Assembly: GCA_029465975.1 (NCBI GenBank)
Contig: CM055748.1
Span: 2,342,891-2,406,890 of the forward strand
DNA length: 64,000 nt
Reading direction: 5' to 3'
Origin: Dallia pectoralis
Lineage: Eukaryota > Chordata > Actinopteri > Esociformes > Umbridae
Positions 1 through 23,477 of the stretch are shown piece by piece. Both the position numbers and the translations under genes were made by a program. Numbering within the stretch: the first letter of the stretch is position 1; every line of letters begins with the position of its first letter. A model generated the notes under the pieces. It saw nothing but the letters and a program-made list of their open reading frames with translations, searched no databases and was not told where the DNA came from.

Positions 1-1199
1 TTCCATATCCTAGGGGTCCTTGTATGTTTGCTGCAGTCTATTTAAAAATGAAGGGTTAGTACTCAAGTTGATGGCTCATTTAGCAGCTTAGACTCCAATA
101 CTGTAATAATACAGCAGACTCTATGGAAAGGCCCTGTGTCTGTGCTTTCATCCTACTTTCACCCAGCGGGGAGCTGCATGTTTACACACTAAAGTTGACA
201 TGTAAATAGTTGGGGAGAGACACACATGCACGCACCCTTCTTGTCATCAGCGAGAAGACTGCAAAAGGTCCGAAACATATTGGAAAAACAATCAATTGCA
301 ACTTTAAATAAGCAAGTTTAAACAGCGTACCCAGTATGTGCCATCAAAGTTATGGTAAATTGGATTTGGTTATTCGCAGTTAGGTCGGTGTGTCAGTGCT
401 AATTAGTAGCGCATCTTGTTCGCTGACCGATTAGTGTTTAGTGTCCGCACATCCAGTTTAATAACTCGATCAATGTGTAAAGTGTACGATAAATAACCTA
501 GTAATATCATCACTGCGTTCTGATTTAGTAATTGTGAGGATTGATTGTTTTCTAAAAGATACATTTTTTCTGCTGGCTAGCAAGATACCCTGACTTCTCT
601 GCACCAACAAGGTCCTGGTGATGCTTCAACGCAGGACAGGTGGACAGCATGTTGTTATGTTATTTGAAACAGATCCAAGGAGTTCAATAACTTACTACTG
701 GTTGAAGAAAGGGCAGATCACTCACACTGACAATGCCAAAACCGCATACAGCTTTTTACACTTTCTGTTTACCATTAACACTGGAGAAAAAGAAATAGCA
801 CCCTGGTATATTTGGAATTATTCAGGGTGATGTTGAGTAATCCAGGGCAAGACTGTGGGGTTTTGTCTGCGTGCCCCTCAGCGGCTATCAGCCATCCCAG
901 GAATGTGTGGAGTGCACTGATCGCACAACTCTGCTTGCACACCGTCAAACCAGCGCTAAACATTGATCAACTGCTAAGTCTCTAAAACGGAGAGGGGGGA
1001 AGGAGAGCGAGAGAATGAGGCCATAGAGGCACCATCTTTGTGCTGTATGCAAGGCAAATGGACCGCTCCCGGCAGCGTAAACCGCCAAATACTCCATCTA
1101 AATGTGAATCATACCCAATTGCAAAGCAGTTCCGGAAACCTGTTACTATACTCATGACATCAGAACAATTACACAAATGCAACTTATACACTGGTAAGA

Positions 1200-1950
1200 C
1201 AAAACATTATGACCACCTGGCTAATAAGCTGTTGGCCCTCCTCATGCTGCCGAAACAGCCGGCGACCTACTGAGGCATGGATTCTGTGGTATCTGGCACC
1301 AAAATATTAGCAGATCTTTCAAGTCCTGTAATGCCATCGATCGGACTGGTTGGTCCAGCACATCCCACAGATGCTTAATCGGATTGGGATGTGGAGAATT
1401 TGGAGGCCAGGACGACACCTTGAGCTCATCATGTTCCTCAAACCATTCCTGAACAATGTGGAAGGGAGCATTATCCTGCTGAAAGAGGCCGCTGACAGAA
1501 TACTACTCTCGTGAAAAGGTGAACCAGGTCTGCAACAATGTTTAGGTAGGTGGCAGGTGTTAAATTGACGTATGGTATGGCCTTTTCTGCGAGCCAATTC
1601 GATTGGCTTATCCAAATGGGCCGGGCATTTTCCCAGACTAGATTGCGGACGGAGGGTCGGGCCTATATAATGTAACATCCAGTTAACCACGTGGATAACC
1701 TGTTCGAAGCAGTTTACAGATGCAGTGTGAATTGCCATGACATGACCTTGGTTATGATTACTATCACAATATGTGCATATGTGTGCTGATCTACCACAAG
1801 GAGTTGCTAGAAGCAAGGCAGTTCTGTCAGACATCCTACCAGTTCCAGCCATTTCTCAGCCGGTACAGATGTAATGCCTGGCAGTGACTAGGACGGCTAC
1901 ATCAGTTGCAAAACTCTTGTGGTCGTAATGTTAATGTGGACTGACCGCTG
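1200..1950 (-). mobile_element. Degenerate Tc1/mariner-like transposon
   Basis: The ends are related inverted repeats: acattatgaccac near 1204-1216 and the complement of acattacgaccac near 1919-1931. Read on the minus strand, the interior encodes a decayed transposase C-terminus with QQDNAP and a SPxxNPIKHLWDVL-like block, the hallmark of the Tc1/mariner DDE domain. Stops and frameshifts make it inactive. A related copy lies in the opposite orientation at 27412-27830. Confidence 0.7.
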
Positions 1951-4797
1951 TATAAATTCACTGACAATGTTATTTATCTGGTAGCTTGCATGGCTCTTTC
2001 AAACAAGTGCTGTTTTGCTGGTAATAGACCACCAGTGGAATGGTTTTGGTGGCAATGTGATTTTAGACAGAATTTCTTTATGATTTTGTGACACTGAAAA
2101 GACAAAATGCTTCCTATATCATTGCGGATTTCAACACACTTCGAGGGAGTCATTATCTTAAGACCTCATTAGCCGTGTGTTAAGTCTATATCCTTGAAAG
2201 GTGCCGTGCAACAATTGACAATTTTCACCCGTGAAAATGTTTTATCTCTGATGCAGATTTGTCAGTCTGTCATCTAAACAACTACCATGGTGCAAAAACA
2301 CTGAGTAGAGAACAGAGAACAGAGAGCCATCAGCATGAGGTTGTACAGGATACACCCTAGATTGTGGGTGTTGTCAGCCTGCAGGGTTCAGACAGTCAGT
2401 GGGATGTTGTCTTTCTTTTGATCCGAGTGCTGAGATTACCTAGATGAGGCTGAAGGGCACAGCTGTATCAAGCACTTTCAATAGACTTCTTGGACAAAAG
2501 AAGTGTCATTAGTTCCTGTTTTACCATGTTCATTGTTAACCCATACACTCATAATTCAAGCACTGTTGGAATAATAATGATTATTAGCAATTATTTGTTA
2601 CGGTTTTGTTACTGAAATAAAAGCTAGCCTAACGAAGAGACAATGTTTTGTCTACCCGTACCAACCATTTCCTGTTGCCTACTTATGAGCTCGTAATTAC
2701 TAATTAACTTCTTGGGGAAACCTGTAGGGTAGCTACAACAGTCGTTTGATCTGACCTTCCCTGAGGCATTTGCTTCAAGGTCATGTCATTAAAGTCTGAG
2801 CCCTTGCTGGGTCCTCACTCTCCACGGCTGTCTAAGGGGATTGTGGAAATGCATAACGCACATTTATATTACACCACACACTCATGCATTTATGAGCACA
2901 CATACAAGCACACCCTGTTGGTCATTTAGTTCATAGTTTTAGAATAGATTGTTTTCCTCTCTGCCCCTGGTGATATGTGGGGTCAGTACTCCATTCGAAT
3001 AGCTTTACCACAGCTACTTCATTTTCTCCCACAGCACGCTCACGATTGGTCTTTTTAAAAGCTTTATCTAACTTTGACTTGGGGAGCTGACTTAATGGCT
3101 ATTCTGGAGAGAAGTAGCCAATTATCAGCCATTACTTTTAGTATACCGTCCAATCTGTTTCAATCTTTAACTCCCTTTCTCAGCTCTCATTCTCTGGCTT
3201 GCTCGTACATTCCTGACTGTTTGTTTTTCTTTATTCACTCAGCGTTTTACCACACTGCCAGTCCTTTTGTAACTTACTCAATCTTACGGAGCTGGGAGTG
3301 ACCCGAGGATCTGAACGTGTGGATTGGAATAGTCATCTTCCCCATCCTTTACATGCTCATATTGTTCTCATACTGTCTGAAGACCAGACTGGTACATAAT
3401 TCCATGAGAAGCTGGAACGGCTTCAAGGATATCCCTTGTCATCAGTCTTTCCAAAAAGCCTAATTTGTGTTTGTCGGCCTCATTGTGTGGTGTGTGTGCT
3501 CTGTATAGTGGGTTACATGCGGTACACAATGCACTGATTTCTTATCTACTCCCTGTTGTTGTTTGAATCGTATGTCCATAATCAAGCTTTGGCCTGCAGT
3601 CCCGCTTAATAGAACGGCAATGTGCGCACCGCTGTGAAGGGGATTGTGGGTAATGGCCACATGTCATCTCTGCATTAGCGGTTGCAGAACACGTGGACGG
3701 CGGCATAATGAGTTGTGGTCGCAAAAAAGGGGGGCCGTTGTTTTGGTTGCATTCTGTTGGCACACGGCTGGAGTGTTCGAGGTGAGTGAGTCAGTGCTTT
3801 TGTTCCTGGTGCCGGCTGGGCCGTGTCACCGCAGGCATGAGAAGAACACAGAATGTTCCACCCGACCAAATGCTTTCACGTTGTCCTTTTCGACACTTAA
3901 ATTATTCATTTTGCCCATGTTGTAGCTTTTGTATGCTGCCCAGCACATTATGCATATTAGCATGGGGCCACCACTTGCTTCAGTCGGTATGATTTAGTCA
4001 TTTGTGAGTTTGAGAGTACGACTTTGTTGTTTGTCAAAAGCACCATAAGCTGTTTACGGGGACAAAGGACGACGACACTACCAGTTTTAGTGTGTAATAT
4101 ATTATTAATTCACCCATGTTCACTCCCAAACTGAGCTGTGGAGTTTGTCATCAACTAGTGATTTTATTTTCCACCAGACAGTGGGTTGCAAGGAGCACAA
4201 ACCACACTTCCATCCACAGTCTATATGCTCGTAGAGTTGGGTCATGTATAGTGAATCAAAACAGGGTTGATGCTTGGAAACAGGAAGTGACATTGGGATC
4301 AAAGCTTGATGGTTTCATTTGAATGAACTTTCCATCTGTAAGATTAATTAAGAAAAATACAGCACCATTTGTCTTAGCATTGTTTTCCCATGTAAGGCTA
4401 TCAAATGTTTTTGTAGAATATACATAATGTACAATCAACTCATCTTAATTTAATCAAAAATGAGTGAGCAAAAGAGGCGAACCAGTGATTCTCCAACATC
4501 TGGATCAGTCTAGAGTCACACGAGTCCACTACACATCTTAAACGTTTAAGCTGGTGAGCATTTGCACGTTGGGAAGTTGTTAGCTTCTCTTGTGTTATAT
4601 GTCAGAAGTCCAGACAGAGTCTTCTAGAGGTTGTATTCTGCTATTAAAACACTTGGAACACACTCCCTCCTTTATCATTGACCTTTCCACATTCCTCCGC
4701 CCGACTTAGAAGTCAGCATGGATTGGCTGAGGCAGCAATGCTTTTGTTTTAGTTCAGCCTGTGAATAGGCTAGTGACATTTTCGTCTTTTTCTTACA

Positions 4798-4870
4798 GTA
4801 GCTCAGTTGGTAAAACGCATGGTGCTTGTGTTGACATTTTGCTTCACCAGAACTAAAGTACAGCACTACT
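4798..4870 (+). repeat. tRNA-derived SINE relic (box A-like head)
   Basis: The stretch beginning tagctcagttggtaaaacgc resembles an A box of a tRNA-derived SINE. The expected B box (ggttcgaatcc) is not recognisable and no cloverleaf can be drawn, so this is a decayed SINE head rather than a tRNA gene. Confidence 0.4.
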
Positions 4871-5179
4871 TAAAAGCAGTTTTTGAGGAAACTTCAGCAA
4901 TGTGATTCCCGAAGAGGCTTCTGGTCACTGTTCATCCGCTTACAATCTTTTTCTAGTTCGTAGTCAGTGTAAGGGTTTACCTACACTAGATGATGTTTGA
5001 AGTAAAATACGTGTTTACAGTGTCAACAGTGTTGGGCATCCCTGCTGTGCTCAAGTTAGTCAAGCTCGCTATTTGGATATTACCTAGAGGGTTTTAGGAG
5101 CCTGTGAATTATTCTAATGCTGTATTGCGCTTCAGTGACAGTGAGCAGTTATAATGGTGCTAATCATTCGTCATCGTTG

Positions 5180-5600
5180 ACCCCCAGCCAGTCCAGTCAG
5201 TGGGCGTTCCTGGATTTAAACGTGTGCGCCAGTTCGTTCTCCAAGGCCCAGAGCGCCAGGTGGGTGGAGATTGGAATATTACGGTAACGACCAATGGAAC
5301 TGCACTTGAAGCTCCGCACTGTCTCTCCTCGGGGCACCGGGCTTTGCAGACCGAGCTAGTCGAGTCAGGCGTGACACGCTTATCCTTGTTTCTCAGAGTG
5401 ACGTCATGATACTGGGCCGAATTTGTGAAAATACAGGAATGCGACCCAATTAAACCGATATGAGAGGTTTGCGTTCAGTTCTTTGAGAAATTATTGATAT
5501 TATTGGTATTTTCAACGTGCCCTGTTTGAAAATACGTCGCGTGCACTCACCTCACGTCCTTTTCGGTTTCAAACTACGCGCAAGTAACTTTGTTTCAGAC
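5180..5600. promoter_or_regulatory. Candidate CpG-rich promoter with full CRE, possibly for pak4
   Basis: This is the most CpG-dense part of the first 9.7 kb by eye. It contains a CCAAT-type motif (gaccaatgg near 5290), a full cAMP-response element TGACGTCA at 5399-5406, and further CG-rich words near 5530-5580. A donor-like CAG/gtgggt occurs near 5260, so a non-coding leader exon could end there. The link to pak4 is inference from position and orientation only; no transcript evidence is available. Confidence 0.3.
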
Positions 5601-7389
5601 AGTTAGGGCAGGTTTTCATGCTTGGATTCGTCTTTCTTCCACAGCGTTTCTCTCATGCGTGGTGTTGCAGTAATATAATGTCGATTGCATTGCGTTGGAT
5701 AGACATTCTGGTGAGTAGGCTGGAGGCGTCCTGTTGTTTTTATAGTTCTGTACTGTTAATATCTTAAGAATCCCATTGTGCTCGACCGGGAGAGGTTTCA
5801 TCTAGGTAGAAAGTCATTGTTTGGATTTTTGTTAGTGTACTACTAGTGGTCAAATCAATCGAAATGTCTTGCTGTTTTTAGTGGGATTAAACTAATTTCT
5901 GTACTATTTCATATCGCTTTCCCCTCCCCCGCACACACCGCAAACATGTAACATTCCAGGCGTGACATCTGGTTGCAATTCACCACACTGACGTTTGCCT
6001 TTTTACTTAGCTCCTATGTGCTTTTTATAGAAATTCACTTGTGACATTTGTAGTACAAAGGTGACACATCCTTCTGTTCCTAATGCTATGGGCACCTCCT
6101 TTCAAAATATTTCGTTTGAGTGTTCTACTTTAGTTCAAATTTTTCGGTTTAGGTTACACCCTGCAGAAACTACAATTATATGTGTATATATGTTCAAGCA
6201 GTGGTTTTAGAAAGCATCCAGATCCCGTCACTTTCTCCACCTTTTGTTTTATAGCAGGGATCTTCCACCTTTTCTTGTCTAGGGAACCCCACCCTTTCTT
6301 GTACAGGGAACCCCTCCCATGCCCTTCGTCAAGAGGGAACACCGTCTTTTTTGTCCCATGGTTTTCTTCATTCCTATTGGGGTCCACAATATGAAAATGT
6401 GTGTTGTCACTCTGTAGAGGAGCGCCAGATACATTTCTTAATATATTGAAATGTAAATATTTTTTGGGGAAGTGACATCACTCTATTTTTACTTTATCTA
6501 AGCAAATTTTCATCTGAGTCACATTTTGCATAGAAATTCTTAATAATAGTTTGTGTTCATTTCTGAAAATATTTACTACTTCCCATTTGTTTTGCTTTAA
6601 ATCGCACCCCAAAACATTCTTGCTAACCAATGACAAACACGCCAGACTGATATCAGCACTGGTTGGAATTGAGGGCGTCTATCAGGATGTGATGTACTTG
6701 CACTGTTTATTTGGGTATTTCAGGCAAAGGGAAATGTTGTCGCCTTCAGCAAGGCGAGGAGTACTAACATCTCAATTTAAGGGCACCCCAGAGGAGCAAG
6801 CCCACCAACGTCTAGACAAGGTTATATCACGCTCTGTTGACAGGTGATTCCTCAGCTGGAGCTATGAGTGAAATGACGAGACACAACCTGATGTCACACA
6901 GGGAACTATGTCATCACCTCTGAAACCAGGTGCAAATCAGCTGGGTAGCAACAGAGATTACAGGTAGCAAGATGTACCTTTCCTACTCCTTGAATTCTCC
7001 CGGTATGTCTCTTAAAGAGACGATTTGGAGGAGAACGTAGATGGGCGTGGTGGGGTGTGGGGGGCTGCGTGGCAGACAGTAATGCAGTGAATATCTTTGA
7101 CAAGACACCATTCATGCTCCTGTCTAATACTTAAAAGTGTAAGTTATGCATTAACTGTCAGCCTCTCTGGATCAAAGCATCTCCTGAGTTACAAAACTGT
7201 AGACCACAGTGTGGAGACATAATTAAGCCTGCTTTAGACCGCTGTTAAACTGTATGCACATGTGTGTTCATCAGACACACGTCTAATTTTTAAGTTAAAC
7301 GTTTGCAGGGCATCCAACTTCGTGTTGAAATGAGTATCTTGACTTATTGTGACGCCTTCAGCTGTCAGATCTCAGATCAGATTTATTGT

Positions 7390-7680
7390 GCTTTGGCATG
7401 TATTTCGCAAATGTTTTAGACTTTGTTGTCGAGATGCAGCGGCGTTGTTCCACGAGAATCGTTGATACTGGTGGAACATGTTTCTGTACCATGTAAGGGT
7501 TCCTTTGGGTTGAGATCTGGTGACTGAGACTCATTGGCATATTGTAAAAACTCAGATGAGCAGTCTTCGTCGCTGTAAATTGCATACATGTGACATATGT
7601 CTTTCTTACTGCTGTAGGATGTCATACTACTGGTATATAAGAGGATATAACCCAAAGGGCATTGTAAACTCCTCATCTGT
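7390..7680 (-). mobile_element. Short relic of a Tc1-like transposase
   Basis: A minus-strand reading frame here contains the SPDLNP signature typical of the C-terminal part of Tc1-like transposases, with little else conserved. No terminal repeats were found. It is a fragment at best. Confidence 0.35.
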
Positions 7681-8005
7681 GTGACTTTTAAGCTTCCTGA
7701 TTAGCTGTTCTACTCTGTTCATACATGTGGTATTGTCGTCTTGTGATACATGGTAGCTTTTTGTCTCTGCTTTACTGACAGACCACGGTGGCGGGAAAAA
7801 GAGGTCAAATGTAAGTTGTAGTTTATAATGTGCACTTATCCCTGCGGGCTCTCAGTGTCAGTTCTGTTACTGACTAGTTTGAGTGCCTGTTTGCATGAAC
7901 ACCTGTTGCTTTCCCCCCTATTGGTAGAGGTAAAGAGAGAACTCCTGCTGGCCTCATAGACAGGGAGGCGGGGTATATCACCTGCTGCTGCTGTCAATCA
8001 GCTGG

Positions 8006-8080
8006 GTCTCGCCTGTTCGCGTCTCGCCTGTCCGCGTCTCGCCTGTCCGCGTCTCGCCTGTTTGCGTCTCGCGGGTTCCT
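8006..8080 (+). repeat. 15-bp tandem repeat, about 4.5 copies
   Basis: Units gtctcgcctgtccgc (with small changes) start at 8006, 8021, 8036 and 8051, then decay. Each unit holds two CpGs. The array lies in the DNA upstream of pak4 and its function is unknown. Confidence 0.85.
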
Positions 8081-9782
8081 GGGTTACTACTGCACAGGAC
8101 ATCTATAGTATATGTACCATGGGGTCAAAATGCCACTCAACTGGGAGAGTTGTTTATATCCTGTTGAACATGTTCTACTCATCTATAAGTTTCTCATAGA
8201 GGAGTGTGAATGTTCAAGACGGGCAGTCTTACGTTTGAAGAATTCCTTGCCAAACTTGTTTTGCCGGCTAGCTAACGTCAGCAAAAGCTTTGAACCCAAT
8301 TGATTTAATCAAATAATTTGATGTTAGCAGGTGTGATAATTAACTCGCTATATTTACATTTACTCCTCGATCTATGTAATCTTAAGTGTTGCTCTGTACC
8401 TGGTGCGGATCTTTCCGAAGGGCTTGTGCAGGAAAAAGTTCTTGGCTCACAATGTTTTGGACTGCGTGATGCGTGCAGAGACAGACAACGCCTGCCAGTT
8501 AGTGCGTGTGTGTGTGTGCATGTGTGTGATGCTCTTCACGGAGACTGATATCTGGTGAGATATGAATTGCATTTTGTTATTTAATACTATAATATGAACT
8601 GCTCTGCACCATGTGCAGTTGGCTTTCCTGCAGACATGTCTGGGTGGTTATACGGTCTTTGTTTAATTTTCTCTTCCTGTACATTGTCTACTGATGAGCT
8701 TATCTCAGTCTGATGAAATTCGGGTAAATCGGATAACCAGAAGGCCCAGATATGCCATCATATGGTAGGACCGGATGCATTGGCAATGTGATATAATCTA
8801 ATCATGTTGCCCAATGTATTCACGTCATAATGTACACATAAGCAGAGTCCTATGTAAATGTTAGTCCAACCGACTCGTGAGTGAGTAGTGACAGGTAGAT
8901 ATGAGGCATTTCAAATTGAACAGACCGTTGTCTTCCTCAGGACAATTTTTCAATAGTGATCTACGTGATGAGCATACATAGATACGGCCAACAGATTATC
9001 AACTCAGGATTTTATTAGATCAAACTAGGTTAATGTTATTGTTTGGTTCAAACAGAGCGATGTATGTTCTGCGGGCCTCCAACAGGGTTGGCCTTCAGAC
9101 GGTTTTCCACGTATGTTTGTATGAGGACACGCAGTGTTTTGCATACTACGTTTGCTATTGTACCTATAAATGTTTGCCATAATAGATCAAGAACTCTCTC
9201 AATCTCTAAAGAGGTTTTGCGGCCTTCCATATCCGGGTACAGATAATGTCACAGTACTCCACCACAGCACAAGTTGGAGTCTATCTTTGGCGATGGTTTG
9301 CAAAGCTAACTAGTGACATTCATCTAACAGATTTCCTTTTCTAATTTTACTGCTGCTTTCCCAGCATTACAATTGCAGAATAAAGTATAGTTTTTAAATT
9401 GAGTCATACAGCGTACATATTATGTTTTTTTATCTGTAAAGTGGTAACCCGATACACTTTGGACTTCACACAAGTTTTGACATCCCATTACGCAGCTCTA
9501 TCATTCCCTCCTTCACCAAACGACACCAGGGCATTTACTGGGGGCATTTAGTGACTGAGACCTCATGCGTTATGATTGAAAAGATTTTCTGAGAGAACCT
9601 GTGGTTGTATATCAGTTAGTCTGGACAAACAGGTAGTGCTACTGTAGCTCTTATTATAGGCTTAACTGGGCTCACAAAGCCGTATTGTTGTTAGTTAAGT
9701 AGAATTCAAAGGAAGTCCATGACGGCCCAGTCCTCTTGGAAGTGACTTGATGAATATATCCCTGTTCTCTTTTGTGTTGCAG

Positions 9783-9803
9783 GTCTGATGCCCTGCTGCC
9801 GCC
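9783..9803 (+). other. pak4: 5' UTR segment of pak4 first coding exon
   Basis: A pyrimidine-rich tract ends in tgttgcag at 9775-9782, and the exon opens 21 nt before the PAK4 start codon. An acceptor just before the initiator means that transcription starts upstream and that at least one leader exon is spliced on. That leader exon was not located. Confidence 0.75.
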
Positions 9804-19510
<9,707 letters not shown>

Positions 19511-21650
19511 GAGCGATGGAAGACCTCCTCCCCACTAGGTGGCAGTGTCTTGTGGACCCTCAACCCCAAGCGCTCGTCTCAAAATAATGCATATCTGGAG
19601 CATTTTTATTGGTCAAGCATTTTTTTTAAAGGAACCTTTGAAGCCTGTAGATACTGTCTGTTTCTGTTCCTGGAAGGACAAGAACATTCTGGCACCATAA
19701 GGATTTGAAGCTTAAGCTTTTTGGTGGAGACTGATGCTTGGAAGGTCCTGTAGGATCAGGGGACCATCTTCAGCCTACCGTTTCCAATCTACAGGAAGTC
19801 ACTCACTACATGGCCCAGACTCAACACTATTCCAATTAACCAGACGTCACGAACGACTACTGAAGTGGAACCATGCTTTTCTCCCACAACGTGATGCATA
19901 GAAGTATTTTTAATGAAAAATTAACACTAGGTTCCTGTTCCAAACACTAAGCGAAGGTAAACACTGGAGTTGTGTTTTTAAATTGTGTTTTACTCATATG
20001 TCCTTGTGTAAGTATGTTGAACATAGATATTTGTGCTTTGGTTTTGTTTTCTTTGTTTGGGGGAGGGGGTGCATTTGAAGCACTGTTGAGCTAGAAGCTG
20101 CACTCTTGGCTGATTACAATACATAGAACAGTTGTTGTTTTAATTCTTTTAGATGAATTATTTCTTTGTTTTTAAGACCCCCCCTTCCCGAACACACACA
20201 CAACATTTGTCTACGTAGGTAGGTAGCTTTCGTCAACTTGTTTTTCGATTTAGTCATGAAGCATTTTTCCTAACCTGACCTAATGGATAACCGAGTCTGG
20301 ACTTTGTGAATGTAGTGCTGAACCATCAACAAAAAGAGGCAGAAATCTGTGCCTAGTGAAGTTTTGTGTGTAATCTGCTGCTAGAACTAACGGTGTGTGT
20401 TCACAATGTAGCAATGTCCGAAACTGCATGACCATAACACTGAAAGACATACACAAACAGTAGGGAACACTCATCGCACTATTCCAGACACACTTTGATT
20501 TAGTCACCCGTACATGACACATACAGAGCAACCAAAGATCCGATGGCCTTAGTGCTCAGAAAATGGTAGCCAATGGAGCAGTGGGCAAATTGTACCACCT
20601 CCCCATAGATAGGTAGATATCAACACTACATTGTGAAGTGGTGTGTTTAGAAGTAGAGCGGAAATGTCTCATGTTATTAACATTTGGTCAAATTTACACT
20701 AATGTGTTTGTTTAGAGTATTTAAATTAGATTTAACAGTTTTATAATCATATTTTTTTCATCGCTCACCTTTTCACTACTTTTTACAGATGATTGAAATG
20801 TTAGACTGTGTTACATATTTCCAAAAGACAAATGGTAAAATTGGCAGGTGTGTGGCTAGCCTGAATAAGGTAAGATCGGTCTACCCTGCTCCTGTGTAAA
20901 AGAATACATCATTTTTTTCCAATTTAGCAAATTGTTGTAAAGATGGGCTGAAAGGACAATCAAAGAGTGCATTCACTGTCTATTAATGCGACAAAATTTG
21001 GAACTGGTCACTTCAACACTCAGTTTTGTAACTTGTAATCTATCACTTTAACGACATGCATTTTAAAACTGCCATTTTGATTCTCATTAAAACCCATCTT
21101 TGCATATTTTTACTAAATCATGTACTAGTATGAAGTCAGGGCACACTGTATCTAATTTAATACTTTATAATGATATTAATGCCAAACATTTAAGAGGATC
21201 CAAACCAATATTTTTTGCATTCCTCAAAAAAATGAAATAATTTTGAAAACATTTCCTTAAAATTCAATGCATCCTATTTATCTGTGAATTGGACCAATAT
21301 TTACTCATTGCACATTGTTGCTAATCCGGTGCCTCTGTGGGGGCTTGATGTGGCTTAGCCCCCCCCCCCCGGTTTAAGTTTTGAATACTTTCAAAAAGCC
21401 TCCTCATTCATGTCGTCCTGGCGCCAGAGCTGCATTGTTTCCATCGCCAATGCTAATAGACATGGGTCCAAATGAGTGAAACATTGCATTTTGCCAGCGA
21501 TCTCAGTTGACTTTATATGGAAAATGCCTTAACGTTCAAATAGGAAGACGATATAATTCCCTGGTTTTAAAATGACTGTTTATTGGAAATGTGTATCTCC
21601 AGGAGTCGTTAGTGCCTCAGAATAAAGTCATTGGTTTTGCTGGTTTGTGT
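19511..21650 (+). other. pak4: Probable pak4 3' UTR
   Basis: This AT-rich, ORF-poor sequence follows the pak4 stop. AATAAA at 21621-21626 is followed by a GT-rich stretch, as expected for a cleavage/polyadenylation site, which would give a 3' UTR of about 2.1 kb. A C-tract (21361-21370) lies inside it. Shorter alternative ends are possible. Confidence 0.45.
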
Positions 21651-22499
21651 TTTGATGAGAGGATGCTAGAATCCAATTAGGAGCTGTGAAGACTACTGAC
21701 TGGCCTACTTGGAAGAATATTTATGTGTAAATGAATTCCTCATACACAGTTTTATTGTTCAAACTTTCTTATGTGCTACATCATTTATGCATCAGTATTT
21801 TTGTGTTCTGTGAGAGATTGACAGTTGTTCTGGTTACAAGGCCAGACCACCCAGCGTTTTTCAAGTTATTCGCAAAGAAATTCTGCAAAAGTTTTGTTTT
21901 GCAAATACAGTTTCTCTAAACTTTGTGTAATATCTTGTTATTGTGTTTGCCTTCATACTACCACTACAAATGTTTCTAGCAATGGCATTCGTGTGACTTT
22001 TTTTCTCTGAAGATTTTGCTGTCGTTGACAGAATGCTTTGCATTCGCGGTTAAATAAGCATATTTTCTTGCATGTTTTTGCTGACCAGGGCTTTATTGGC
22101 GGAGCTGTCTTTTGCAGAAGATATGGCCAAAACACAGGGCATAGCTGTAACAGTTGGCAAAAAAAAAGGATTCGGACACATCCACTCAGTTTTTGTAGTC
22201 TTGTGATTTATTACACAAATGTTTTGTAGTCAATCCACAAACAATTCACAAAAATTTTAAAAAAATATACATACAAATATTTGCCAGATGTATTTTCGGC
22301 CCTTTGTCGTAACACTCCAAATTGAGTGCAGACACATCCTGTGTCCTTTGATCATAGACGATGTTTCGAGCACTTGATTTGTGTTCCACCTGTGGCAAAT
22401 TCATGATTTAATAAAGGCACATGTGTACCTGGGGTCTTTCGCACATCACAGTGCATGTCCAAAACACACAAAACAAAGTTAAATCTAACTCGTCTGATC

Positions 22500-22606
22500 T
22501 CAGAGAGCAAACAGTGCTGAGCCATAATAGCCAGGTCGTCGTTGCAAATGAGAACTTGTTCTCCATCGTCCTACCTGTTTAAATAAAGGTTAAATAAAAT
22601 ACATCA
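22500..22606 (+). repeat. Interspersed-repeat 3' tail
   Basis: The string cctgtttaaataaaggttaaataaaat, preceded by gcaaatgagaacttgttctc, matches a tail seen many times over in teleost genomes at the 3' end of an interspersed repeat. The family name is not assigned from sequence alone. Confidence 0.4.
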
Positions 22607-23159
22607 GACTTGGCCCAGCAAGCAGAAAGGATAGAAATGAGTAGTTTGTTATATTTCACACTTCATGATGTTGACAAGAATCCTGCATATAATGCTGTTT
22701 AGGGCAGAAATGACTGCTAAAGGTGCTGCTGGTTATTTACAGCAGGGTCGGGGACAGGTCACGGTTGAAGAAAGGATCATCAGAGCGGAAAAAAAACACA
22801 GAGGTTGAGGAAATAAAATTGAGGTCATGGAAGAACCTTAAGTAGGGGAATTCTTATTCAATCTCTTCTTATTCAACAATTATTGTTCTTTATTTGTAAT
22901 TTATGTTGTAGAACAATTTTAAGACTGACTTTGACCTTTAATTATATTGTTTTTTTTCCTTATCTCATGTTACACACAAAATGTGGGAGAGTACGGGTTG
23001 ATATTTTTGTGAGCCACTGTGTTCTTCTGTAACCGGACGTCAGCTCTGGCACACTCAGCAATACCTTTATAGCACCCATCTATTCATATTACAGACGCGT
23101 GTATCTGTATCCTGAGGCGTGGTAACAATATGACGGCTGAGTTCACAGTTCTGTGAACT

Positions 23160-23477
23160 GTAACCTGAATTTCCAGAATGTGACATGTCTGGTGGGCGGG
23201 GATTGTGTGTGACAGGTCTGGTGGGCGTGGTTGTGACATGTCGGGTGGGCGGGGTTAGAATGTCCCTGGCGCACTATGTCTGGAGCCAATGAGAGAACGC
23301 TCGCTGTTTCTGGCGACACAGCTGGGCGATGACTCAAGTTTTATAGACTTTGAACTAGATCCACCTGTTGCTATTTATCCCATTTATTTGAGCAGTTCGG
23401 ACATCTAACATACCGATAAGCTTTTTCCGTATTGGACTAATAACCGCATTGTTTTATACGGTGTCCTGATTCTACAG
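23160..23477 (+). promoter_or_regulatory. susd6-like: Candidate promoter and non-coding exon 1 of the SUSD6-like gene
   Basis: Three imperfect tandem copies of a tgacatgtctggtgggcggg unit (23181, 23210, 23234) supply GC boxes and p53-half-site-like tgacatgtct words. An inverted-CCAAT context (gagccaatgag, about 23283) follows. A strong 5' splice site CAG/gtgagc at 23477/23478 could end a non-coding leader exon that splices to the coding exon near 25.08 kb. Transcription itself is inferred. Confidence 0.45.

Noticed and set aside
4798..4870. Possible tRNA gene
   Set aside because: Only an A-box-like word is present; no B box, anticodon arm or acceptor pairing can be drawn, so it is treated as a SINE relic.
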